Assembly (NCBI RefSeq): GCF_023093595.1
Contig: NZ_JALLIK010000104.1
Coordinates: 66,007-130,006, forward strand
DNA length: 64,000 nucleotides
From: Thauera aromatica_A
GTDB lineage: Bacteria; Pseudomonadota; Gammaproteobacteria; Burkholderiales; Rhodocyclaceae
Direction of reading: 5' to 3'
The notes below the pieces were generated by a model that made no database searches, was not told the DNA's origin, and saw only the letters and a list, made by a program, of their open reading frames with translations. This document shows, piece after piece, positions 24,277-32,897 of the stretch (its first letter is position 1; every line of letters starts with the position of its first letter). The position numbers and the translations under genes are program-made.

Positions 24277-25197
24277 TTACCGCTCGCGCTCTTCCTGCTC
24301 GGCGATGTGGGTGAACTGTTCGCAGGCGTAGTCGGCGAAGGCGGTGATCAGGCGCGAGCGGAACTTGTCGCGGGGGACGATCACTTCGAGCGGCGTATAC
24401 GTACGCGGCTCAAGCGGCACCGCGGCCAGGCGTCCTTCCTCGACGTCGCGCCGGATCGCGCGCCGGGATGCGATCGCAAATCCCAGCCCGGCTGCGGCCA
24501 GCTGCTTGATCGCGGCCAGGCTGCCCAGTTCGGCGCACAGCGTGATTTCGCTGCCGGCGATCCCGGCCGCCTCGAAGAACTCGTCGGCGATCTGGCGAAT
24601 GCCGTTGCCGGGATCGCGGTCGATGAAGGGATATCCGACCAGATCCTTCGCGCTCAGGCGCTCGAAGCGCGCCAGCGGATGGTCGGGGCGGCAGATCACC
24701 AGGAGTTCGTCACGCGCCGCACTGTGGCGTTCGATCGAATGCTGCTCGGTGGCGATCTCGATCAGGCCGATGTCGAGTTCCCGCGCCGCGACGCGGTCTT
24801 CGGTGAGTTTTGAAGTCCCCACCAGCACCCGCGGCAGCACGCGCGGGTAGCGCCGCTTGAAGCCTTCCAGGATCTGCGGCAGCCAGTAGGCGGCGATGGT
24901 CGTGCTGGTGCCGATCTTGATCTGGCCGGCGAGCTCGTCGGTCAGTTCGGACACGCGCGAATCGAGCTCGGCCGACAACCCGAGGATCCGCTCGGCGTAG
25001 GCCAGGACGAGCTCGCCGGCCGTAGTCAGGGTGATCTTGCCGTGGCCGCGGTCGAGCAGGCGGGTGTCGAAATGCTCTTCGAGCTGCTTGATCTGGAACG
25101 TGACCGCTGGCTGGGTCATGTGGAGGTGCTCGGCGGCGCGGGTGAATGACCCGTGCTTGGCCACCGCGTGGAACACCTGAAGTCTACGATCTGCCAT
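24277..25197 (-). CDS. LysR-family transcriptional regulator
   Basis: 306 aa. The N-terminal winged HTH (RLQVFHAVAKHGSFTRAAEH, TQPAVTFQIKQLE) is followed by a type 2 periplasmic-binding-fold effector domain. MADRRLQ at 25197 is the natural start; an upstream in-frame ATG adds 10 residues. It resembles CbbR/YeiE-like regulators, but I do not assign a target. It is divergent from lplT, with a near-perfect 22-bp palindrome between them, and is followed at 8 nt by radA. Confidence 0.88.
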   Translation of the reverse strand: MADRRLQVFHAVAKHGSFTRAAEHLHMTQPAVTFQIKQLEEHFDTRLLDRGHGKITLTTAGELVLAYAERILGLSAELDSRVSELTDELAGQIKIGTSTTIAAYWLPQILEGFKRRYPRVLPRVLVGTSKLTEDRVAARELDIGLIEIATEQHSIERHSAARDELLVICRPDHPLARFERLSAKDLVGYPFIDRDPGNGIRQIADEFFEAAGIAGSEITLCAELGSLAAIKQLAAAGLGFAIASRRAIRRDVEEGRLAAVPLEPRTYTPLEVIVPRDKFRSRLITAFADYACEQFTHIAEQEERER

Positions 25198-25232
25198 TTG
25201 GTGTGGATAAGTATGATTTATTGGCAATTAAA

Positions 25233-25254
25233 GCACAAAACTTACGTTTTGCGC
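25233..25254. promoter_or_regulatory. 22-bp palindrome between lysR and lplT
   Basis: The core CAAAAC (25236-25241), spacer TTAC and GTTTTG (25246-25251) extends to a 9-bp arm with one mismatch. It sits 36 nt upstream of the lysR start in an AT-rich patch. It is likely an operator, perhaps for the LysR protein acting on itself and/or lplT; that is inference. Confidence 0.5.
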
Positions 25255-25280
25255 GATCCCGTCAACTTGGACGCTGGGAT

Positions 25281-25293
25281 ACCCCTTCGGGGT
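25281..25293 (+). other. UUCG-capped hairpin in the lplT leader
   Basis: ACCCC (25281-25285), TTCG, GGGT pairs into a very stable tetraloop hairpin about 130 nt upstream of lplT. More GC-rich complementary segments follow (25318-25350). The leader may be structured RNA, but it matches no riboswitch I can name. Confidence 0.35.
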
Positions 25294-25424
25294 AAGAAGG
25301 CGGAGGCACCGGATCTCTGCGCAGCGGGCTTGCGCGGAGTCAATCACCGTAAGCACGGCTTCGTGATATAAACCGCCCTCCGAACTTGAGTTGCATCGAG
25401 TCGCCCTACTCCGGATCCTGGACG

Positions 25425-26678
25425 ATGCCGCTAGGCTTTTACATCATCATGGCTGCGCAGTTTTTTTCCGCGCTCGCCGACAATGCCTTGCTGATCGTCG
25501 CCATCGCCTTGCTGCGCGACATGGCCGCGCCCTCCGAGTACGAGCCGCTGCTCAAGCTTTTTTTCACTCTCTCCTACGTCGGCCTGGCCGCCTTCGTCGG
25601 CGCCTTCGCCGACTCGATGCCGAAATGGCGCGTGATGCTGATCAGCAACACGATCAAGATCGGCGGCTGTCTGATGCTCTTTCTCGGCACCCACCCCCTG
25701 TTTGCCTACGCGATCATCGGCCTCGGCGCAGCCGCCTATTCGCCGGCCAAGTACGGCATCCTGACCGAGTACCTGCCGCACCGCCTGCTGGTGCTGGCCA
25801 ACGGCTGGATCGAAGGCCTGACCGTGGCGGCGATCATCATCGGCACGATGATGGGGGGGGCGATGATCGACAACGACATCGGCGATGCCCTGATGGCGCT
25901 GAGCCTTCCCTTTGCCGACACGCCGTTCGAAGCCGCGGTGCTGGTCATCGGCACGCTGTATCTGATCGCCGCCGCCTTCAACGCCTACATCCCGGACACC
26001 GGGGTCGATCACAAGCCGCTCAAGAGCAACCCGCTGTACCTGATCCACGACTTCAACCACTGTCTGCGCCTGCTGTGGCGCGACAAGCTCGGCCAGATCT
26101 CGCTCGCGGTGACCACCCTGTTCTGGGGGGCGGGCGCCACGCTCCAGTTCATCGTGATCAAGTGGGCGGAGCACAGCCTGGGCATGAGTCTGTCGCAGGC
26201 GTCGATGCTGCAGGGAGTGGTCGCGCTGGGCGTCGCCGCCGGCTCGGTACTCGCGGCGCGCTACATCTCGCTGCGCCGCGCGGTGCGGGTGATCCCGCTC
26301 GGCATCGCGATGGGCGTGGGCGTGATCGCGATGGTGGGGATCACCGAAGCATGGATGGCGATGGCGCTGATGGTGCTGGTCGGCGGACTGGCGGGTTTCT
26401 TCGTGGTGCCGATGAACGCCCTGCTGCAGCATCGCGGTCACATCCTGATGGGGGCGGGCCATTCGATCGCAGTGCAAAACTTCAACGAGAACCTGTCCAT
26501 CCTGGTGATGACCGGCACCTACGCGCTGCTGCTCATGGCGGGCCTGTCGATCGACATCGTCATCGTCCTGTTCGGTCTCTTCGTGGCCGGTACGATGCTG
26601 GCGATCAAGCGCCGCCACGAAGCCAACCAGCGCGAATTCGACGACGTCGCCCTGCTCGACGAACACAGCACGCATTGA
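25425..26678 (+). CDS. lplT: Lysophospholipid transporter LplT
   Basis: 417 aa MFS protein with the LplT signatures AQFFSALADNALL near the N-terminus and AAAYSPAKYGILTE after TM4. LplT flips lysophospholipids across the inner membrane so they can be re-acylated. The usual partner acyltransferase/acyl-ACP synthetase (Aas) is not adjacent here. ATG 25425 is chosen; a TTG at 25386 would add 13 residues. It is monocistronic by context, divergent from lysR. Confidence 0.9.
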   Translation: MPLGFYIIMAAQFFSALADNALLIVAIALLRDMAAPSEYEPLLKLFFTLSYVGLAAFVGAFADSMPKWRVMLISNTIKIGGCLMLFLGTHPLFAYAIIGLGAAAYSPAKYGILTEYLPHRLLVLANGWIEGLTVAAIIIGTMMGGAMIDNDIGDALMALSLPFADTPFEAAVLVIGTLYLIAAAFNAYIPDTGVDHKPLKSNPLYLIHDFNHCLRLLWRDKLGQISLAVTTLFWGAGATLQFIVIKWAEHSLGMSLSQASMLQGVVALGVAAGSVLAARYISLRRAVRVIPLGIAMGVGVIAMVGITEAWMAMALMVLVGGLAGFFVVPMNALLQHRGHILMGAGHSIAVQNFNENLSILVMTGTYALLLMAGLSIDIVIVLFGLFVAGTMLAIKRRHEANQREFDDVALLDEHSTH

Positions 26679-26790
26679 GCGCCCCCCGGCAACGGCTTTG
26701 CCGTTCCCTCCCCCCGGGGGGAACAGGAAGGCCTGAGGCGGCCCTGTGTTTTCTTGGGGAGGCCGGTAGAAGAGAATCCGCCGCGGCGAA

Positions 26791-27702
26791 TCAGCCGTTC
26801 GCTGCCGTACGCGCCATGAATCGGCGTGCGAAGCACAGGTCTTCCCAGGCCTTGGCCTTGTCGCGCGGGTTGCGCAGCAGGTAAGCGGGATGATAAGTGA
26901 CTACCACCGGCACGCCGGCATGTTCGAAGAGCTTGCCGCGCGCAGCCGAAATGGCGATTTCCCGATCGAGCAGAGCCTGCGCCGCCGGGCGCCCGAGCGC
27001 TACAAGGAGGCGTGGCTGGATCAGAGCGATCTGGCGCTCCAGGTAAGGCCGGCAGGCGGCCAGTTCGGCCCGCTCCGGGGTGCGGTTGTGCGGCGGGCGG
27101 CACTTCACCGCATTGCCGATATAGACATCCTCTCCCCGCCGCAGGCCGATCGCCGCCAGCATGTTGTCGAGCAGGCGGCCGGCCTGGCCGACAAAAGGCT
27201 CGCCGCGCTGATCCTCTTCGGCTCCCGGTCCCTCTCCGACCAGCATCCAGCGCGCCTGTCGATCACCGACGCCGGGCACGGCCTGCCGGCGCCGCTCGCA
27301 CAGCACGCAAGCACGGCACTGGCGGATGTCCTCTTCGAGTTCGTCCCATCCCAGCGTGGCGATGCGCGCACTGCGCGCTGAATCGGCGTGCGGAGCGATG
27401 TCGCCGGCAGCGGCCTCTGCACTCCGGCGCCCGGTGGGGTGCTGTTCCGGGAATCCGTGCGCAGTGAGCGCCGGGGACGAAACGGCGGCGGAAGGCGGCT
27501 GCGGGGCGACCGCCATGAGCGGACGGGGGACGCCATGAGCCGCCTCCACCCCCTCCAGGACACCGCCGGGCGGTGCTTCAGCGCTCCTCTCGCCGGCCTC
27601 CTCGTCGACCCGCTGCGTGCCCTGCGTGCGCAACCGCCATAGCGGCCCCAGCCCCATCTCGCGCAGCACCGCGGCACGGCGCGAAGGCGCCCGCCCGGCC
27701 AT
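26791..27702 (-). CDS. Family 4 (Fe-S) uracil-DNA glycosylase
   Basis: 303 aa. The catalytic domain starts around residue 115 and has GEGPGAEEDQRGEPFVG (motif A), four Fe-S cysteines (C-x2-C in CRACVLC, then VKCRPP and AACRPY) and a His-containing motif TYHPAYLLRNP. It removes uracil from DNA for base-excision repair. Residues about 35-110 form a long Pro/Ala-rich linker, so the N-terminal 30 residues are tethered at a distance. The start overlaps the rimI stop as TGATG; tsaB-rimI-udg is one operon, a common arrangement in proteobacteria. Confidence 0.9.
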   Translation of the reverse strand: MAGRAPSRRAAVLREMGLGPLWRLRTQGTQRVDEEAGERSAEAPPGGVLEGVEAAHGVPRPLMAVAPQPPSAAVSSPALTAHGFPEQHPTGRRSAEAAAGDIAPHADSARSARIATLGWDELEEDIRQCRACVLCERRRQAVPGVGDRQARWMLVGEGPGAEEDQRGEPFVGQAGRLLDNMLAAIGLRRGEDVYIGNAVKCRPPHNRTPERAELAACRPYLERQIALIQPRLLVALGRPAAQALLDREIAISAARGKLFEHAGVPVVVTYHPAYLLRNPRDKAKAWEDLCFARRFMARTAANG

Positions 27703-28166
27703 CACAGCGCCAGCCTCATTACCAGGGCGTCCTCGCGCCCTTGCGCAGCGGGGTAATAGCCGCGCCGGCGGCCGACCGTCTCGAAGCCGGCGCTCCGATA
27801 CAGGGCAAGCGCGGCGACATTCGACGGCCGCACTTCGAGAAAGAACTGGGTCGCGCCGTGTTCGCGCGCATGATCGATCAGGCGCGCAAGCAGCGCGCGC
27901 CCCACTCCCCGGCGCTGAGCGTGATGCGCCACGCTGATGTCGAGCAGCTCGGCTTCGTCGGCGACACGCTGCACCACCGCATAACCGAGCCGCGCTGCAT
28001 CCGGGCCATTTTCCGTCTCCCAGACCCACAGCTCGTGGCCGGCCGCCAGTGAATCGTTGAAATTGCCCCGCGTCCACGGGAAAGCGTGGAGTTCGGCTTC
28101 GCATGCGCAGACCCAGTCGAGATCCTCGCCCCGCATCGGGCGCAACACCGCCTGCGACAGCACCAT
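27702..28166 (-). CDS. rimI: Ribosomal protein S18 alanine N-acetyltransferase RimI
   Basis: 154 aa GNAT acetyltransferase. The acetyl-CoA loop is QRRGVGRALL (motif A), followed by EVRPSNVAALALYRSAGF, the RimI-type motif B. It acetylates the S18 N-terminus and possibly other proteins. Both ends overlap neighbours by one nucleotide (TGATG at 28164-28168 with tsaB and at 27700-27704 with the glycosylase gene). Confidence 0.92.
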   Translation of the reverse strand: MVLSQAVLRPMRGEDLDWVCACEAELHAFPWTRGNFNDSLAAGHELWVWETENGPDAARLGYAVVQRVADEAELLDISVAHHAQRRGVGRALLARLIDHAREHGATQFFLEVRPSNVAALALYRSAGFETVGRRRGYYPAAQGREDALVMRLAL

Positions 28167-28858
28167 CAGGCGCGGCCTCCACGGGCAAGCCGCTCGGCGG
28201 TAGTCAGGGCGACCTTGTCACGCACGTAAAGAGGCGCGGCATGCTCGGGCGCGAGCAAGGCGCCTTGCTCCACCCTGCGCACGGCGAGGCGGGCCACTTC
28301 GGCGGCATCGGGCAGCAACGATGGCAGACAGGCGTCGAGGCGGTCGTCGAGACGCTGGCGCAAGGCTTCCGGCCACGCCGCGAACGCCGATCCGGCGGCA
28401 CTCCAGCGCCCGGGGGGGAGCACGACCTCCCCGGGGGCACAGCAGCCGATCCCGGTTACCGCTTGAGGCTCGTTTTCGGTGTCGTGCACGAAGGCCGCGT
28501 GATAGACCTCGCCCATGCGGGCATCGGTGGCCACGAACACCCTCGGGGCCTCGGCGCGCAGCGCGAGCGCCTGCAGGCTGCAGATCGCCGCGACGCCCAG
28601 ATCGGCTCCCAGTGCGAGCCCCTGGGCGATGCCGCACGCCAGGCGCAGGCCGGTAAACGCCCCCGGCCCGGCACCGAAGGCAACCGCGTCGAGTTGCGCC
28701 GGAACCAGCCCGGCCTCGCCCAGAAGATCGCGGATATCGCGCAGCACGGCTTCGGAATGGTTTTTCGCCCCTTCGATGCGACGCGACAGCAGCTCCCCTT
28801 CGTAGAGCAAGGCTACGCTTCCCTGTTCGCAGGCGGTTTCGATCGCGAGTACTTTCAT
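28166..28858 (-). CDS. tsaB: tRNA threonylcarbamoyladenosine biosynthesis protein TsaB
   Basis: 230 aa, ASKHA fold, with N-terminal LAIETACEQGSVALL and FGAGPGAFTGLRLACGIAQGL signatures. TsaB is the inactive paralogue that dimerises with TsaD to make t6A37 in ANN-decoding tRNAs. It is the first gene of the tsaB-rimI-udg set; a small exported protein gene lies 42 nt upstream on the same strand. Confidence 0.94.
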   Translation of the reverse strand: MKVLAIETACEQGSVALLYEGELLSRRIEGAKNHSEAVLRDIRDLLGEAGLVPAQLDAVAFGAGPGAFTGLRLACGIAQGLALGADLGVAAICSLQALALRAEAPRVFVATDARMGEVYHAAFVHDTENEPQAVTGIGCCAPGEVVLPPGRWSAAGSAFAAWPEALRQRLDDRLDACLPSLLPDAAEVARLAVRRVEQGALLAPEHAAPLYVRDKVALTTAERLARGGRA

Positions 28859-28900
28859 GGTGCCGGTATTCTACCGGCTCGGCGAGGCTTCGCAGCGCGT

Positions 28901-29233
28901 TCAGCGCCGGCCGCGCGCGCGCGGCGGTTCGCCATAAACGTCCTGCATGGCGCTGCGCAGATCGCGATGCAGCGCTTCGCGCTCGTCCTTGCTCGGGCGC
29001 CGGCTCCGCGGAGCTCCTTCAATGTCCCTGCCCGAATTCAGTACATGGCGCAAATCGCCGGCCCGCGACGGGTGGGCCGAGGTTTCGATCTCCGCCCGCG
29101 GGTTCTCCCGCTCCGATGGCTCGGCGTGTGCTGGCGCGATCGCGATGAGCATGACGAACGCTGCGGCGAACATTCCTCCCAAGAGGGGCGCGGCAGGGGC
29201 GCGGGCAGAGGCGGCAGGGACACGGGCAGGCAT
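28901..29233 (-). CDS. Small exported protein of unknown function
   Basis: 110 aa. The first 37 residues look like a signal peptide: Arg-containing start, hydrophobic LLGGMFAAAFVMLIAIA, and a PAHA/E cleavage site. The mature 73-residue chain is highly charged and hydrophilic (HVLNSGRDIEG, SKDEREALHRDLRSAMQDVY, Arg-rich end), without cysteines. I do not recognise the family. The start is uncertain: no good ribosome binding site precedes 29233, and an ATG at 29380 in frame would hide the signal peptide inside the protein. It may be cotranscribed with tsaB and is divergent from ompR. Confidence 0.6.
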   Translation of the reverse strand: MPARVPAASARAPAAPLLGGMFAAAFVMLIAIAPAHAEPSERENPRAEIETSAHPSRAGDLRHVLNSGRDIEGAPRSRRPSKDEREALHRDLRSAMQDVYGEPPRARGRR

Positions 29234-29526
29234 GGCGGCGAAGGAAACGTCAGATGAGGGAATGCTCGAGGAGATGGGGCAGGCCGGGCAAGGTGGAATG
29301 GGCAGGATGCGGATGATAGGTACACGGGCCGCGGAAGTTCTCCGAAGCTGTTGCCGAACATACGGCAATACGGATTTCATGGGTAGCCCCCGGCGGCCCG
29401 CACACCTCCGCTTTGTAAGTCGATATTGCCCCCCGCCGGGGCTCTTACGAAGCGTTACCCACTGCCCCTGTCCTCTTTGTCGCGGAGCGCTGGAAAGGCT
29501 GCGGGAGCAAGGGTAGGATTCCCGCC

Positions 29527-30288
29527 ATGAATCAGAAAACACGCTATCGGATCCTCGTCGTCGATGACGACGCGCGTTTGCGCGAGTTGCTGTCGCGCTA
29601 CCTTCAGGAACAAGGGTTCAGCGTCAAGGCGGTCGGCGAAGCGCCGTTGATGGATCGCGCCCTGCACCGCGAACATTTCGACCTGATCGTGCTCGATCTG
29701 ATGCTGCCGGGCGAAGACGGGCTGACCATCTGCCGCAGGTTGCGGGCGGCGGACAATCCCATCCCGATCATCATGCTCACGGCCAAGGGCGACGATGTCG
29801 ACCGCATCGTCGGCCTCGAAATGGGGGCGGACGATTACATCGCCAAGCCGTTCAACCCGCGCGAACTCGTCGCCCGCATCCAGGCGGTGATGCGGCGCCA
29901 GCCGCAGACCCTGCCCGGGGCGCCGACGCCGGAAGACGAGATCGTCCGCTTCGGCCAGGTCGCGGTGAACCTGGGGACGCGCACGCTGACCCGCAGTGGC
30001 GAGGAAATCCAGCTCACCACCGGAGAGTTCTCCCTGCTCAAGGTGCTGCTCACCCACCCGCGCCAGCCGCTGTCGCGCGACAAGCTGATGGAACTGGCGC
30101 GCGGACGCGAGTACGGCGTGTTCGATCGCGCCATCGACGTGCAGGTTTCACGTCTGCGCAAGCTGGTGGAAGACGACCCCGCCAAGCCGCGCTACATCCA
30201 GACCGTGTGGGGCTTCGGCTACGTGTTCGTGCCTGAAGACCCACGCGCGGCGAACGGTGGCCAGGAGCCGGCGGCGACCGGAGACTGA
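29527..30288 (+). CDS. ompR: Osmolarity response regulator OmpR
   Basis: 253 aa. Receiver domain with VVDDD and phospho-acceptor D57 in LIVLDLMLPGEDG; winged-helix domain ending in QTVWGFGYVFVP. The DLMLPGEDGL and ELVARIQAVMRRQ wording is close to enterobacterial OmpR. It controls envelope genes with EnvZ, which follows after 7 nt. A short Pro-rich linker joins the domains. Confidence 0.92.
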   Translation: MNQKTRYRILVVDDDARLRELLSRYLQEQGFSVKAVGEAPLMDRALHREHFDLIVLDLMLPGEDGLTICRRLRAADNPIPIIMLTAKGDDVDRIVGLEMGADDYIAKPFNPRELVARIQAVMRRQPQTLPGAPTPEDEIVRFGQVAVNLGTRTLTRSGEEIQLTTGEFSLLKVLLTHPRQPLSRDKLMELARGREYGVFDRAIDVQVSRLRKLVEDDPAKPRYIQTVWGFGYVFVPEDPRAANGGQEPAATGD

Positions 30289-30295
30289 AGCTGCG

Positions 30296-31696
30296 ATGTC
30301 CGGGGGCCAGACCCTTTCCCGCCGGCCCGCGCCGGGCCGCCTGCTCGCGCGTGTGCTGCCCGGCACGCTGCTGTGGCAGACCTTCCTGCTCGTTGCACTG
30401 CTGCTGACCCTGGCTCTCGGAGCGTGGTCGCAGATCTTCCGCTACATGCAGGAGCCGGCGCGGGCGCGGGATGTGGCGCAGATGGTGGTCTCAGTGGTCA
30501 ATCTGACCCGCACCGCGCTGATCAACGCCGACATCGAGCGCCGGACCGACCTGCTGATCGAACTCGCCGCGCTCGAGGGGATCCGCATCTATCCCGCCGA
30601 GGCCAGCGACGAACTCCGCGCCCTCGACGACACCCGACCCCTGCGCCTGCTGATGGCCGACGTCCGCCGCCAGCTTGGCGAGCACACCCGCTTCGCATCG
30701 AAGTGGAAGACGCTCGAAGGCTTCTGGGTCAGTTTCCGCCTTCATCCCGAAGACGAGGAGGACGAGTACTGGGTGATGCTGCCGCCCGAACGTATCGACA
30801 ACCCCGACACCTTCGGCTGGCTGGGCTGGGCGGGCGGCGCGCTGATGGCTGCGCTGTTCGGCGCCTACCTGATCGTGTCGCGGGTCAGCGCCCCGCTGCG
30901 CCAGCTCGCGCGTGCCGCCAACATGATCGGCAGCGGACGCACGCCACCGCTGATCGAGGAGTCCGGCGCCCAGGAGATCGCCGTCGTCGCCCGCGCCTTC
31001 AACCGCATGACGGGAGACCTCGCGCGCAACGATGCCGACCGCGCGCTGATTCTCGCCGGCGTGTCCCACGACCTGCGCACACCGCTCGCCCGCCTGCGCC
31101 TGGGGATCGAGATGTCCGGCGCGCCGACGAGCGAAGTCTCGGCGATGGTCGCCGACATCGAGGAGATGGACCGGATCATCGGCCAGTTCCTCGATTTCGG
31201 CCGGGGCGAGCCGCAGCAGGCGCTGCAGCGGCTCGACCTGGTGCGCCTCGTGCATGAGGTCACCGAACCCTACCGCCTGCGCGGAATCGATATCCGCATC
31301 CACGGCGCGGAGCGGCTCGAAGCGGCCGTCCACGTGCTGCCGCTGCGTCGCGCCCTCGCCAACCTGATCGACAACGCGCTGCGCTACGCCGGCGATGATA
31401 GCCCGCTCGACATCGACATCGGCAGGCGCGAAAGCTTTGCCTGCATCGAAGTCGCCGACCGCGGCCCGGGCATTCCCGAAGACCAGGTCGAGCGCATGCG
31501 CCACCCCTTTACCCGGCTCGAGGCAGCGCGCAGCAACACCAAAGGTGCGGGGCTCGGCCTGGCCATCGTCGATCGAGTGATGCGAGCCCACCACGGCCGG
31601 CTCGACCTCCTACCGCGCCCGGGCGGCGGCCTGCGCGCCATCCTCAATCTACCGGACTCCGCCGGAACCGACACCCGCTATAATTCTGCCGCATGA
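30296..31696 (+). CDS. envZ: Osmosensor histidine kinase EnvZ
   Basis: 466 aa. TM1 is about residues 24-44, periplasmic domain 45-175, TM2 about 182-203, then HAMP. H-box GVSHDLRTPLARLRL has H258; N-box is NLIDNALRYAG, G1 DRGPGIP and G2 GAGLGLAIV. It phosphorylates and dephosphorylates OmpR. The stop overlaps the yciB start as ATGA, coupling the sensor to a septation/envelope protein gene, which is not the enterobacterial arrangement. ATG 30296 is preferred over an in-frame start 39 nt upstream inside ompR. Confidence 0.92.
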   Translation: MSGGQTLSRRPAPGRLLARVLPGTLLWQTFLLVALLLTLALGAWSQIFRYMQEPARARDVAQMVVSVVNLTRTALINADIERRTDLLIELAALEGIRIYPAEASDELRALDDTRPLRLLMADVRRQLGEHTRFASKWKTLEGFWVSFRLHPEDEEDEYWVMLPPERIDNPDTFGWLGWAGGALMAALFGAYLIVSRVSAPLRQLARAANMIGSGRTPPLIEESGAQEIAVVARAFNRMTGDLARNDADRALILAGVSHDLRTPLARLRLGIEMSGAPTSEVSAMVADIEEMDRIIGQFLDFGRGEPQQALQRLDLVRLVHEVTEPYRLRGIDIRIHGAERLEAAVHVLPLRRALANLIDNALRYAGDDSPLDIDIGRRESFACIEVADRGPGIPEDQVERMRHPFTRLEAARSNTKGAGLGLAIVDRVMRAHHGRLDLLPRPGGGLRAILNLPDSAGTDTRYNSAA

Positions 31697-32301
31697 AATT
31701 CCTTTTCGACCTTCTGCCGGTCATCCTCTTCTTCGCCGCCTACAAGCTCGGCGGGGCCCACCCGGAAGCAGCCCACGCGCTGCTCAGCGGCTGGCTCGGC
31801 GACGGGATCGCTGTCAACCAGGCGCCGATCCTGATCGCCACCGTCGTCGCCATCGCCGCAACCGCGCTGCAGATCGCGCTGGTCTGGCTGCGCCATCGCA
31901 AGGTCGACACCATGCTGTGGGTGAGCCTGGCGATCATCACCGTGTTCGGCGGCGCTACCCTGTTCTTTCATAACCCCACGTTCATCAAGTGGAAGCCCAC
32001 CGCGCTGTACTGGCTGTTCGGATGTGTGCTGCTCGGCTCGGCCGCCCTGCTGCACCGCAACCTGATCCGCAACATGCTCGAGGCGCAGATCCGCCTTCCC
32101 GATCCGGTCTGGGAGCGGCTGAACCTGGCATGGGCGAGCTTCTTCATCGCCATGGGCCTGCTCAATCTGTACGTGGCCTACAACTTCAGCGAAGAAACCT
32201 GGGTCGATTTCAAACTGTTCGGCGGCATCGGCCTGATGCTGGCGTTCGTGCTGGGCCAGGGGTTCTACCTGTCCCGCCATCTCGAAGAGGAGAGCAACTG
32301 A
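31693..32301 (+). CDS. yciB: Inner membrane septation/intracellular-spread protein YciB (IspZ)
   Basis: 202 aa with five or six membrane segments and the family opening MKFLFDLLPVILFFAAYK, then NPTFIKWKPT and LNLYVAYNFSEETWVDFK. YciB is linked to cell envelope synthesis and septation. Its ATG overlaps the envZ stop, and its stop overlaps the yciI start as TGATG. A TATAAT at 31679-31684 ends only 8 nt before the ATG. Confidence 0.93.
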   Translation: MKFLFDLLPVILFFAAYKLGGAHPEAAHALLSGWLGDGIAVNQAPILIATVVAIAATALQIALVWLRHRKVDTMLWVSLAIITVFGGATLFFHNPTFIKWKPTALYWLFGCVLLGSAALLHRNLIRNMLEAQIRLPDPVWERLNLAWASFFIAMGLLNLYVAYNFSEETWVDFKLFGGIGLMLAFVLGQGFYLSRHLEEESN

Positions 32302-32600
32302 TGTTTTACGCCCTGATCGGCGAGGACGCGCCGGGGACGCTGGAAACCCGCCTCGCGGTGCGCGCCGAGCACCTCGCCCGCCTCGAGGCGCTGCGCGACG
32401 AAGGCCGCCTGCTGCTGGCCGGACCGATGCCGGCGATCGACGCCCCCGACCCCGGCCCGGCCGGTTTTGCCGGCAGCCTGGTGGTCGCCGAATTCGACTC
32501 GCTCGCCAGCGCCGAACGCTGGCTCGCCGAAGACCCTTACGCCAGGCAAGGCGTGTTCGCCCGCACCACCGTCCGTCCATTCCGGAAGGTCCTGCCGTGA
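32301..32600 (+). CDS. yciI: YciI family protein
   Basis: 99 aa ferredoxin-like fold protein of the YciI/YCII family, with the conserved His-Asp-type region (RAEHLARLEALRDEGRLLLAGP) and the late FDSLASAERWLAEDPY helix. Most members have no settled function; a few act as small hydrolases or decarboxylases. It overlaps yciB by one nucleotide and bolA by four, so it is translated as part of the envZ-yciB-yciI-bolA block, a common betaproteobacterial order. Confidence 0.9.
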   Translation: MFYALIGEDAPGTLETRLAVRAEHLARLEALRDEGRLLLAGPMPAIDAPDPGPAGFAGSLVVAEFDSLASAERWLAEDPYARQGVFARTTVRPFRKVLP

Positions 32601-32887
32601 GCGCCGAAGTGGCCGAACGCATCCGCGCGACGCTCTGCTCCGCCTTTCCGGTCGAGCTGATCGAGGTCGGCGACGACAGCGCGCTGCATGCCGGCCATGC
32701 CGGCGCCCGCGACGGTGGCGGGCACTACCGCCTGACGCTGGTGTCCGCCGCGTTCGAAGGGCACGGCACGGTGGCCCGTCACCGCATGATTTACCAGGCA
32801 CTGGGCGGGATGATGAAAAAAGACATCCACGCCCTGGCCATTCGCGCCTTTTCGGCCACCGAGGCCGCAAAGCACTCCACTCCCTGA
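32597..32887 (+). CDS. BolA family protein
   Basis: 96 aa starting with GTG 32597 inside the yciI end. It has the BolA/IbaG fold with the HYRLTLVS strand, FEGHGTVARHRMIYQAL and a C-terminal IHALAIRAF strand. The invariant His lies in ALAIR/IHAL. BolA proteins pair with monothiol glutaredoxins around a [2Fe-2S] cluster and affect envelope and morphology genes. It is 10 nt from the ppiC-type gene. Confidence 0.88.
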   Translation: MSAEVAERIRATLCSAFPVELIEVGDDSALHAGHAGARDGGGHYRLTLVSAAFEGHGTVARHRMIYQALGGMMKKDIHALAIRAFSATEAAKHSTP

Positions 32888-32897
32888 GGAATACCCG

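Noticed and set aside
26679..26790. Possible terminator hairpins after lplT (AACGGC/GCCGTT and a C-run facing a G-run)
   Set aside because: Short stems without a T-tract; could be chance in GC-rich DNA.
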